DNA of 5,003 nucleotides from Clostridia bacterium (GCA_016295665.1 JAEDKS010000167.1:1-5003); one strand, 5' to 3'; counted from the stretch's first letter, positions 1 to 4,902 are shown. The notes: generated from the letters alone by a model not told the origin. Translations and numbers: made by a program.

Positions 1-371
1 CTGACCTCCAGCAGGCTGTTTTCCAGCAGCCGCGCCAGGTAGGGGCTGATGTAGATGACCAGCGGCACCAGCGCGGCGGTGCTGCCGATGGTGGTGCCCA
101 TGATGGCGCGGGTCAGGGGCATGATGGTGACCAGCAGGATGACGAAGGGCACGGAGCGCACGATGTTCACATAGGTGTTCACCACCGCGTACACGACCCG
201 GTTCTGCAGCAGGCCCCCCTTGCGGCACAGCACCAGCAGCAGCGCCAGCACCAGCCCCAGCACCGTGCCGATGAGCAGCGCCCAGGCCACCATGTAGAGC
301 GTCTGCTGGCAGTTGAGCAGCAGGCGGCTGACCTTGATGCCGAAGATCTTCTGTGTCAGGATGCTTTCCAT
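1..371 (-). CDS. metI: Methionine-family ABC transporter permease MetI, 5' part (continues past the window edge)
   Basis: Membrane permease subunit of a MetNIQ-type importer, which with MetN forms the inner-membrane channel for methionine or related sulfur amino acids. Only the first 123 residues are present, because the gene runs off the left edge. There is a hydrophobic transmembrane segment at about residues 25-48, then a stretch highly typical of MetI: SVPFVILL (73-80), followed by MPLTR (84-88), GTTIGSTAALVPL (92-104) and an ISPYLARLLE segment (108-117). The ATG at 371-369 is chosen because GGAGG lies 7 nt upstream (383-379) and the protein then starts with a normal short cytoplasmic N-terminus. 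The start overlaps the end of metN by 16 nt, so the two are translationally coupled and share the upstream promoter and attenuator. The family call is firm. The substrate is inferred, and the Cys-rich leader upstream raises the possibility of cyst(e)ine. Confidence 0.93.
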   Translation of the reverse strand, partial: MESILTQKIFGIKVSRLLLNCQQTLYMVAWALLIGTVLGLVLALLLVLCRKGGLLQNRVVYAVVNTYVNIVRSVPFVILLVTIMPLTRAIMGTTIGSTAALVPLVIYISPYLARLLENSLLEV

Positions 372-1396
372 ACCGATTCCTCCATCCTTTCCCGCAGGGC
401 GCCCGTCCGGTCGATGATCTCCTCCGCCGCGTGCAGGTGGGCCTCATCGCCGATGAGTTGGAGGATGAAGATGCTCATGACGCTGTCCTGCAGCTCCTGC
501 ATGGTGGCACCCACGATGTTGACCTCCAGCCCCTCCCGGCGGCACAGGGCGGCGATGACGGGCTCCTGCACGGCGTCGCCGATGAACTTCAGCATCTCCA
601 CGCGGAAGGGGCGCTGCTCGGCGGCGATGACGTCCAGAAAGCTGGAGGGAATCCGGTCGCTGATGACCGTGCGAACGAAGCGCCGGGTGATCTCGGACTT
701 GGGTCTGCCGAACACCTCCAGCACGCTGCCTTTCTCGATCACGCGGCCCGCCTCCATGACCGCCACCTTGGTGCAGATGCGCTGGATGACCTGCATCTGG
801 TGGGTGATGAGCAGAATGGTGATGCCCATCTCCCGGTTCACGCGCTTGAGCAGGGCGAGGATGGCATCGGTGGTCTGGGGGTCGAGGGCGGAGGTGGCCT
901 CGTCGCAGAGCAGGATGTCGGGGCTGGTAGCCAGCGCCCGGGCGATGCCCACGCGCTGCTTCTGTCCGCCGGAGAGCTGGCTCACATAGGCATCGCGCTT
1001 GTCCTCCAGCTCCACGAAGCGGAGCACCTCGTCGATGCGCCGGTTGATCTGCTCCTTCGGCACCCCCGCCATCCGCATGGGAATGGCGATGTTGTGCCGG
1101 ACGGTCTTGCTCTCCAGCAGGTTGAACTGCTGGAATACCATGCCGATCTTGCGGCGCCAGGCCTGCATCTCCCGCCGGGAGAGCGTCGCCAGGTCGCGGC
1201 CCTCCACGGTCACGGAGCCGCCGTCGGGGGTCTCCAGCCGGTTCACCAGCCGCAGCAGCGTGGATTTGCCCGCCCCTGAAAAGCCTACGATACCATAGAT
1301 GTCGCCCTTTTCCACGTGCAGGGAGACATCCCGCAGCGCGTGTACCTCCCCGGTCTTGCCGGAGAAGGTCTTGACCGCGTGCTCGATTCGGATCAT
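356..1396 (-). CDS. metN: Methionine-family ABC transporter ATP-binding protein MetN with C-terminal NIL domain
   Basis: ATPase that powers uptake through MetI. The 346 residues match the usual MetN length of about 343. All nucleotide-binding motifs are visible: Walker A GFSGAGKST (38-46), Q-loop FQQFNLL (88-94), signature LSGGQ (141-145), Walker B ILLCDE (161-166), D-loop SALD (169-172) and H-loop His199. Residues from about 265 to 340 form the NIL-type regulatory domain, which in E. coli MetN binds methionine and inhibits transport from the inside. The reading frame stays open upstream to 1537, but the ATG at 1396-1394 is chosen. GGAGG (1408-1404) lies 7 nt before it, and the protein then starts with MIRIEHAVKTF as MetN proteins do. 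The longer version would translate the terminator and leader region. The 16-nt overlap with metI indicates one operon. Expression is probably controlled by the Cys-codon attenuator at 1454-1590. Confidence 0.95.
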   Translation of the reverse strand: MIRIEHAVKTFSGKTGEVHALRDVSLHVEKGDIYGIVGFSGAGKSTLLRLVNRLETPDGGSVTVEGRDLATLSRREMQAWRRKIGMVFQQFNLLESKTVRHNIAIPMRMAGVPKEQINRRIDEVLRFVELEDKRDAYVSQLSGGQKQRVGIARALATSPDILLCDEATSALDPQTTDAILALLKRVNREMGITILLITHQMQVIQRICTKVAVMEAGRVIEKGSVLEVFGRPKSEITRRFVRTVISDRIPSSFLDVIAAEQRPFRVEMLKFIGDAVQEPVIAALCRREGLEVNIVGATMQELQDSVMSIFILQLIGDEAHLHAAEEIIDRTGALRERMEESVWKAS

Positions 1397-1453
1397 GCAC
1401 AAGCCTCCAATCTGTCCGCCATCCGCGCACCGACCGTGCGTGGCGCAAAGGAA

Positions 1454-1480
1454 AAGGGAGACACAGCCCGTGCCTCCCTT
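1454..1480 (-). terminator. Terminator hairpin of the metN attenuator
   Basis: Read on the minus strand, AAGGGAGGCAC (1480-1470) pairs with GTGTCTCCCTT (1464-1454) across a 5-nt loop GGGCT. This gives 11 pairs including one G-U. The run TTCCTTTG follows, which is a U-rich tract broken by two C residues. The hairpin lies 20 nt after the stop codon of the Cys-rich leader peptide and 57 nt before the metN start. It is therefore placed to stop transcription before metNI rather than to end tcdA, which has its own terminator upstream. The interrupted U tract may make it a partial terminator. Confidence 0.75.
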
Positions 1481-1500
1481 GTATGCGCGTATGGTGCCCG

Positions 1501-1590
1501 TCAGAACCCGGAGCAGGCGCACGACAAAGGAGTGCACGCGTCACAACACATGCACAGACAGCAGCACATTCCGTAGCGCCTCGCCTTCAT
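1501..1590 (-). CDS. Cysteine-rich leader peptide of metNI (29 aa), likely attenuation sensor
   Basis: A 30-codon reading frame running ATG (1590-1588) to TGA (1503-1501). It is preceded by AAGGGAGG (1606-1599), a strong ribosome binding site 8 nt upstream, and by a near-consensus promoter about 50 nt upstream. The peptide begins MKARRYGM, continues CCCLCMCCDAC (9-19) and ends TPLSCACSGF. Nine of 29 residues are Cys (positions 9, 10, 11, 13, 15, 16, 19, 24, 26), against roughly 1% in ordinary proteins, with Met at 1, 8 and 14. Both Cys codons, TGC and TGT, are used. A terminator hairpin follows 20 nt after the stop, and an alternative antiterminator can form from codons 18-22. By analogy with classical amino-acid leader peptides, and with the polycysteine leaders reported in mycobacteria, a ribosome short of Cys-tRNA would stall in the Cys run and let metNI be transcribed. 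A secreted or metal-binding role is unlikely at this size and position. The frame and its composition are seen directly; the sensing role is inferred. Confidence 0.82.
   Translation of the reverse strand: MKARRYGMCCCLCMCCDACTPLSCACSGF
1526..1555 (-). promoter_or_regulatory. Attenuator segments 1 and 2 (anti-antiterminator hairpin; segment 2 is also the antiterminator arm)
   Basis: On the minus strand, GTGCATGTG (1555-1547) pairs with CGCGTGCAC (1540-1532), giving nine pairs with two G-U. One more T-A pair closes a 4-nt loop. This hairpin lies inside the leader peptide gene and contains Cys codons 13, 15 and 16. Segment GTGCACTCCTTT (1537-1526) overlaps its 3' arm and is also complementary to the terminator 5' arm AAGGGAGGCAC (1480-1470). 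That pairing has eleven pairs, one A bulge and one G-U. The three helices exclude one another in the 1:2, 2:3, 3:4 order of trp/his-type attenuators. A ribosome stalled on Cys codons 9-13 would break 1:2, free segment 2, form 2:3 and prevent the terminator. Complementarity was read by eye and no folding energy was computed. Confidence 0.68.
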
Positions 1591-1635
1591 CGGCCCTGCC
1601 TCCCTTCGTGATGGTTCCCTCAGCGGGTTGGGCAT

Positions 1636-1664
1636 ATCTTATCAAAATAAATCCACCATGTCAA
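1636..1664 (-). promoter_or_regulatory. Sigma-70-type promoter of the leader-metN-metI operon
   Basis: On the minus strand there is a perfect -35 TTGACA (1664-1659), a 17-nt spacer and the -10 TAAGAT (1641-1636). Transcription should begin near 1629, about 40 nt before the leader peptide ATG and about 230 nt before metN. The surrounding AT-rich patch stands out from the GC-rich neighbourhood. It lies just downstream of the tcdA terminator, so metNI is a separate transcription unit. Confidence 0.85.
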
Positions 1665-1678
1665 TAGACAATACAATC

Positions 1679-1743
1679 AAAAAACAATCGGGACGCAGCC
1701 GGGGTGGCCCGGGGTGGGCTCAGTCCGGCGCGGTTGCGTCCCG
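1679..1743 (-). terminator. Intrinsic terminator of tcdA
   Basis: The inverted repeat pairs CGGGACGCAGCC (plus strand 1689-1700) with GGTTGCGTCCCG (1732-1743), giving 12 pairs with one G-T. On the minus strand the hairpin is followed by ATTG and then six T (1684-1679). The upstream arm lies within the last codons of tcdA, and the stop codon (1722-1720) sits in the 31-nt loop. That loop is itself GC-rich and may form an inner stem. The T run begins 4 nt after the stem, so efficiency may be less than maximal. Confidence 0.75.
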
Positions 1744-2529
1744 TTCAGCCTGCGCGGCGCGGGCGGCGGCGGTGGCCTGGGCGGTCAGGTCGCGGATGAC
1801 CTCGCCCGCGATGATCAGCCCCGCCACGGGCGGTACGAAGGCCGTGCTGCCCGGGATGTCCCGGCGGTCGGTGCAGTGGCGCTTGGTGCCCGGCGGGCAG
1901 ATGCAGTGGTAGCGGCAGCTGATGGCCATGTCCTCCAGCGGGCGGAGGGGCGGCTCGTCCGACCAGACCACCTTCAGCGCCTCCACGCCACGGCGCTTCA
2001 GCTCCCGCCGCATGACCCGGGCGAGGGGATCCACGCTCGTCTCGTAGATGTCCGACACGCGGAAGCGGCTGGCGTCCAGCTTGTTGCCCGCGCCCATGCA
2101 GCTGATGATGGGCACGCCCTTCTCCCGGGCGGTCATGACCAGCGAGAGCTTGGCGGTGACGGTGTCCACCGCGTCCACCACGTAGTCGTAGCTTTCAAAG
2201 GGAAAGTCCCCGGCGTTCTCCGGCAGGAAGAAGCAGGGATGCGTCACCACCTGCGCCTGCGGGTTGATGTCCAGGATGCGCTCCCGCATCACGTCCACCT
2301 TGTACTTGCCCACGGTTTTGCGGGTGGCGATGAGCTGCCGGTTCAGGTTCGTGAGGCAGACCCGGTCATCGTCCACCAGGTCGATCGCGCCCACGCCGCT
2401 GCGCACCAGCGCCTCGCACACATAGCCGCCCACGCCGCCGATGCCGAACACCGCGACCCGGCTTCCGGCGAGCCGCTCCATGGCCTCCCGGCCCAGCAGC
2501 AGCTCCGTTCGTGAAAACTGATTGAGCAT
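1720..2529 (-). CDS. tcdA: tRNA threonylcarbamoyladenosine dehydratase (TcdA/CsdL, ThiF/E1-like)
   Basis: Cytoplasmic E1-like enzyme that uses ATP to cyclise t6A at position 37 of ANN-decoding tRNAs into ct6A. The 269-residue product has the nucleotide-binding GIGGVGGYVCEAL motif (29-41), then LVDDDRVCLTNLNRQ (51-65) with the acidic residues and NxNRQ typical of ThiF/MoeB/E1 enzymes, VGKYKVDVM (73-81) and DAVDT (119-123). The C-terminal part has ISCMGAGNK (142-150), PGSTAFVPPVAGLIIAGEVI (226-245) and an Ala-rich tail. The opening LNQFSRTELLLG is characteristic of TcdA and separates it from MoeB and ThiF. The start at 2529 is supported by AGGAAGGGG (2545-2537) about 7 nt upstream. The open frame continues far upstream to 2898 but would overlap the divergent promoter and macro gene. 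A Cys-rich loop (C205, C209, C211, C219) precedes the PGS motif. The gene is monocistronic, with its own promoter and terminator. It should not be confused with the C. difficile toxin gene of the same symbol. Confidence 0.93.
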   Translation of the reverse strand: MLNQFSRTELLLGREAMERLAGSRVAVFGIGGVGGYVCEALVRSGVGAIDLVDDDRVCLTNLNRQLIATRKTVGKYKVDVMRERILDINPQAQVVTHPCFFLPENAGDFPFESYDYVVDAVDTVTAKLSLVMTAREKGVPIISCMGAGNKLDASRFRVSDIYETSVDPLARVMRRELKRRGVEALKVVWSDEPPLRPLEDMAISCRYHCICPPGTKRHCTDRRDIPGSTAFVPPVAGLIIAGEVIRDLTAQATAAARAAQAERDATAPD

Positions 2530-2576
2530 CCTTTCGCCCCTTCCTGTGCCTGTGCCCCCCGGGGAGGGCTGGCTTG

Positions 2577-2605
2577 ATGATAGCACAATCGGCCCGGCAT
2601 TGCAA
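2577..2605 (-). promoter_or_regulatory. Promoter of tcdA
   Basis: Minus strand: TTGCAA (2605-2600), 17-nt spacer, TATCAT (2582-2577). A TG one base before the -10 makes it an extended -10 type. It gives a short untranslated leader of about 40 nt before the tcdA ATG. Spacing and position are good; the -35 matches the consensus at four of six positions. Confidence 0.65.
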
Positions 2606-2677
2606 GTCGTGAAGCCCGGATTTGTGCGTGCGGGGTAATCTCCTCTGCAGAGAAGGCCCCCAATCATCGAATGGCGC

Positions 2678-2706
2678 TTGTGCTGCCCGGCGTGGTGTGC
2701 TATCAT
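2678..2706 (+). promoter_or_regulatory. Promoter of the macro-domain gene
   Basis: Plus strand: TTGTGC (2678-2683), 17-nt spacer, TATCAT (2701-2706) preceded by TGC, an extended -10. Transcription would start near 2713, about 50 nt before the ATG at 2763. It is divergent from the tcdA promoter. The 72 nt between the two -35 boxes contain a perfect 10-bp palindrome CTCTGCAGAG (2643-2652) but no operator that I recognise. The -35 is weak and the -10 is good. Confidence 0.55.
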
Positions 2707-2762
2707 GGAAGCAGGACGAAACGCGGCGCCTTCCACGGGAAGGGCCGGACGGGAGGAACGGT

Positions 2763-3797
2763 ATGCCGATTCAGATTCTGCGGAACGATCTGACGCACAT
2801 GCGGGTGGATGCCATCGTGAACGCGGGGAACCATGCCCTGTGCCCCGGGGGCGGGGTCTCGGGGGCCATTTTTCGGGCCGGAGGGCCGGCGCTGGCACAG
2901 GCGTGCCGGGCGCTGGGCGGCTGTGCCACCGGGGAGGCGAAGCTCACCCCGGGCTTCGGCCTGCCCTGCCGGTATGTCATCCACACCGTCGGCCCGGTAT
3001 GGCGGGGCGGCAGGGCAGGGGAGCGCGAGGCGCTGGCGGGCTGCTACCGGGCGTGTCTGACGCTGGCGCAGGCGCAGGGGCTGGAGACGGTGGCCTTCCC
3101 GCTGATTTCCTCGGGCCACTTCGGCTTTCCCCGGGAGGCGGCCCTCCGCACCGCGCTGGATGCCATCACCGGCTTCCTGCTGGAGCGGGACGGGGAGGGA
3201 GCCATGACCGTCTTTCTCGTGCTGTTCGGCATTGATGCCGTGCGGGCAAGCCGGCAGGTCGTGCCCCAGCTGGAGAGCTTCATCGACGACAACTATGTGC
3301 AGGCCCATCCCGATCGCCGGCCTGTCCTGCGGCGCGCTCCCGTCCGGCAGACGAGCCGGGACGCGGAGACGTTCATCGAGCCGGAGGCGCCCTGTGCCTG
3401 TGCGCCCTGTGTGTCGGACGAGGCGCTGGAGGATGCGCTGGCCCGGGTGGACGAGAGCTTCTCCCAGATGGTCATGCGCAAGCTGAAGGAGAAGGGCATG
3501 ACGCCAAAGACGTGCTACTGGCGGGCCAACATCGACCGGAAGCTGTTCTCGAAGATTCGCAACGACCCGGGCTATCAGCCGAAAAAGACCACGGCCCTGG
3601 CGCTGGCGGTGGCGCTGGAGCTGACCTTGCCGGAGACCCGGGAGCTGCTGGGCAGGGCGGGCTATGCCCTGACCCACAGCAGCCGGGGGGACATCATCGT
3701 CGAGTACTACCTGCGCCAGGGGGAGTACGACATCTACGAGATCAACGCGGCGCTGTTCGACCACCACCAGCCCACGCTGGGGGCGTCCATGGACTGA
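2763..3797 (+). CDS. Macro-domain (ADP-ribose-binding) protein with C-terminal HTH-like domain
   Basis: 344 residues in two parts. Residues 1-175 form a macro domain, a fold that binds or hydrolyses ADP-ribose adducts: VDAIVNAGN (15-23), GGGVSGAIFRAGG (29-41), YVIHTVGPVWRGG (71-83) and the phosphate loop ISSGHFGFP (115-123). Compared from memory with E. coli YmdB (VNAAN...GGGGVDGAI), the binding Asn is kept (N23) but the catalytic Asp35 position is Ser33. It may therefore bind ADP-ribose rather than hydrolyse O-acetyl-ADP-ribose, or use other residues. A linker with Cys211, Cys213 and Cys216 leads to a conserved C-terminal domain (about 228-340). This contains ANIDRKLFSKIRN (255-267) and TALALAVALELTLPETRELL (277-296), which resemble an XRE/Cro-like helix-turn-helix in predicted helices. 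I know this C-terminal block from Firmicutes macro proteins but it has no settled function. The start at 2763 is chosen because GGGAGGAA (2751-2758) lies just upstream and the macro fold starts at once; the frame is open from 2622. The VWA gene follows after 94 nt in the same direction. Confidence 0.88.
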   Translation: MPIQILRNDLTHMRVDAIVNAGNHALCPGGGVSGAIFRAGGPALAQACRALGGCATGEAKLTPGFGLPCRYVIHTVGPVWRGGRAGEREALAGCYRACLTLAQAQGLETVAFPLISSGHFGFPREAALRTALDAITGFLLERDGEGAMTVFLVLFGIDAVRASRQVVPQLESFIDDNYVQAHPDRRPVLRRAPVRQTSRDAETFIEPEAPCACAPCVSDEALEDALARVDESFSQMVMRKLKEKGMTPKTCYWRANIDRKLFSKIRNDPGYQPKKTTALALAVALELTLPETRELLGRAGYALTHSSRGDIIVEYYLRQGEYDIYEINAALFDHHQPTLGASMD

Positions 3798-3837
3798 TAC
3801 ATGTCGCTTCTCAGGCGACCACGGCCTTCAGGAAATG

Positions 3838-3846
3838 TGGTATCAT
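3838..3846 (+). promoter_or_regulatory. Possible extended -10 promoter element before the VWA gene
   Basis: TGGTATCAT (3838-3846) matches the extended -10 pattern seen at the tcdA and macro promoters, and lies 45 nt before the VWA start codon. No convincing -35 hexamer sits 17 nt upstream. No U-tract terminator follows the macro gene, only a weak GTCGC/GCGAC stem at 3803-3819. The VWA gene may therefore be transcribed both from this element and by read-through from the macro gene. Confidence 0.35.
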
Positions 3847-3891
3847 CAGGCTGTCCGAAGGGACGAGCACATACGACGAGGAGGATGCCTG

Positions 3892-4533
3892 ATGAGAAAG
3901 GGTTTGACGGAGCTGGTTTTTCTTCTTGACCGCAGTGGCTCCATGGCGGGGCTGGAACGGGACACCATCGGCGGCTTCAACGCCATGCTGGAGAAGCAGC
4001 GGCAGGCCCCGGGGGAAGCGTACGTATCCACGGTGCTGTTCAGCAGCGGGAGCACGGTGCTGCACGACAGGGTGGACATCCGCCGGGTGGAGCCCATGAC
4101 CGGGACACAGTACCGGGTGGGCGGCGGCACGGCGCTGATGGACGCGGTGGGGGATGCCATTCGCCACATCACCCGGGTGCACCGCTACGCCCGGGAGGAG
4201 GATCGCCCGGAGCACACGCTGTTTGTCATCATCACCGATGGCGAGGAGAACGCCAGCCGCCGCTACGACGCGAAGCAGGTGCGGGCGATGATCGCCCACG
4301 AGCAGGAGAAGTACGGCTGGGAGTTCATCTTCCTGGGCGCGAACATCGACGCGCCGGAGACGGCTGCCCGGTACGGCATTCGGCGGGATCGGGCGGTGAC
4401 CTACCGCAGTGACCCGGTGGGCACCCGGCGCAGCTACGAGGCCATAGACCGGGCGGTGACCTGCGTGCGGAGCTGCGAGGCGATGGACGAGACATGGAAG
4501 CGCGGGGTGGACGAGGACATGCGCAGCAGATGA
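3892..4533 (+). CDS. Small von Willebrand factor A (VWA) domain protein with intact MIDAS, TerY-like
   Basis: 213 residues, almost entirely one VWA fold, which binds a divalent metal and mediates protein-protein contacts. The metal site (MIDAS) is complete: DRSGS (13-17) supplies Asp13, Ser15 and Ser17; GGGTALMDA (77-85) supplies Thr80; ITDGEEN (114-120) supplies Asp116. The segment KYGWEFIFLGANIDA (140-154) is typical of the TerY-like cytoplasmic VWA proteins. No signal peptide or membrane segment is seen, so it is probably cytosolic. The start at 3892 is chosen because AGGAGG (3879-3884) lies 7 nt before it and the fold starts immediately. The frame opens at 3835, but that would add residues upstream of the binding site. 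It follows the macro-domain gene by 94 nt and ends in a strong terminator. This suggests a two-gene unit in which the VWA protein could scaffold or regulate the macro protein. The specific role is unknown. Confidence 0.9.
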   Translation: MRKGLTELVFLLDRSGSMAGLERDTIGGFNAMLEKQRQAPGEAYVSTVLFSSGSTVLHDRVDIRRVEPMTGTQYRVGGGTALMDAVGDAIRHITRVHRYAREEDRPEHTLFVIITDGEENASRRYDAKQVRAMIAHEQEKYGWEFIFLGANIDAPETAARYGIRRDRAVTYRSDPVGTRRSYEAIDRAVTCVRSCEAMDETWKRGVDEDMRSR

Positions 4534-4557
4534 GGGGCGGCACTTCCGCCCCTTTTT
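4533..4557 (+). terminator. Intrinsic terminator after the VWA gene
   Basis: GGGGCGG (4534-4540) pairs perfectly with CCGCCCC (4546-4552) across a 5-nt loop CACTT, and five T follow (4553-4557). An eighth A-T pair can form with the last base of the stop codon. The hairpin begins directly at the VWA stop, ending the macro-VWA unit and separating it from the tRNA cluster. Confidence 0.92.
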
Positions 4558-4591
4558 CGCGGCACCGTCAAAAATTTTGTGGTAAAATGTA

Positions 4592-4620
4592 TTGACATCC
4601 GGCCCCGGATCTGCTATAAT
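4592..4620 (+). promoter_or_regulatory. Consensus promoter of the tRNA cluster
   Basis: Perfect -35 TTGACA (4592-4597), 17-nt spacer, perfect -10 TATAAT (4615-4620) with an extended TG one base before it. A/T-rich sequence (4570-4590) upstream may act as an UP element. This full-consensus arrangement suits a highly expressed stable-RNA operon. Transcription should start near 4627, about 75 nt before the first tRNA. Confidence 0.92.
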
Positions 4621-4626
4621 CACTTC

Positions 4627-4701
4627 CTGTCAGCGGTGCCCCGGCTCGGAGGTTTCGCCTGACATGGATGCACCTTGATGGACATACTGTCCTGCGGTCA
4701 T
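4627..4701 (+). other. Structured 5' leader of the tRNA transcript
   Basis: Non-coding leader between the promoter start and tRNA-Arg. TGTCAG (4628-4633) can pair with CTGACA (4659-4664). GGTGC (4635-4639), inside that loop, can pair with GCACC (4670-4674) downstream, which would make an H-type pseudoknot. A separate hairpin GGACA/TGTCC (4680-4692, loop TAC) stands just before the tRNA. It is most likely a processing leader removed by RNase P and other nucleases. No known riboswitch was recognised. Confidence 0.4.
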
Positions 4702-4775
<74 letters not shown>

Positions 4776-4783
4776 CATGATAT

Positions 4784-4861
4784 GGTGGGTATAGCGTAGT
4801 TGGTTAACGCGTCAGATTGTGGCTCTGAAGACCCTGGGTTCGAGTCCCAGTACTCACCCCA
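4784..4861 (+). tRNA. tRNA-His(GTG)
   Basis: Cloverleaf with acceptor GTGGGTA (4785-4791) paired to TACTCAC (4851-4857). The diagnostic extra G-1 (4784) faces C73 (4858), the identity element of histidine tRNA. The anticodon stem TCAGA/TCTGA encloses loop TTGTGGC with anticodon GTG (4819-4821). The 3' CCA (4859-4861) is encoded, unlike in the flanking tRNAs. It lies 8 nt after tRNA-Arg. Confidence 0.97.
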
Positions 4862-4902
4862 TCTTTCTGGTCTGCTGCATGTGCGGTTGGAATCGCTTGC
4901 GT

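Noticed and set aside
353..1298. Long plus-strand open frames opposite metN
   Set aside because: They are shadows of a GC-rich gene on the other strand. They have no recognisable domains and unnatural composition.
1397..1537. N-terminal extension of metN by 47 codons
   Set aside because: It would translate the terminator hairpin and part of the leader in another frame. It has no MetN homology, and the downstream ATG has a perfect ribosome binding site.
1560..1630. Possible SAM (S-box) riboswitch or methionine T-box before metN
   Set aside because: A stretch near 1595-1585 faintly resembles S-box sequence, but the conserved core and pairing are missing and there is no T-box TGGNACCGCG motif. 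The leader peptide explains the region better.
2643..2652. Perfect 10-bp palindrome CTCTGCAGAG between the divergent promoters
   Set aside because: It is too short and isolated to call an operator. No second copy was seen near either promoter.
2530..2898. N-terminal extension of tcdA upstream of 2529
   Set aside because: It runs through the divergent promoters and into the macro gene, and has low-complexity, non-homologous content. The start at 2529 gives the normal TcdA length.
2703..3767. 354-codon minus-strand open frame opposite the macro gene
   Set aside because: It is antisense to a clearly homologous protein, has repetitive Arg/Gln/Leu-rich composition and lacks a convincing ribosome binding site.
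3803..3819. GTCGC/GCGAC hairpin after the macro gene as a terminator
   Set aside because: The stem has only 5 pairs and no T run follows, so it is unlikely to stop transcription.
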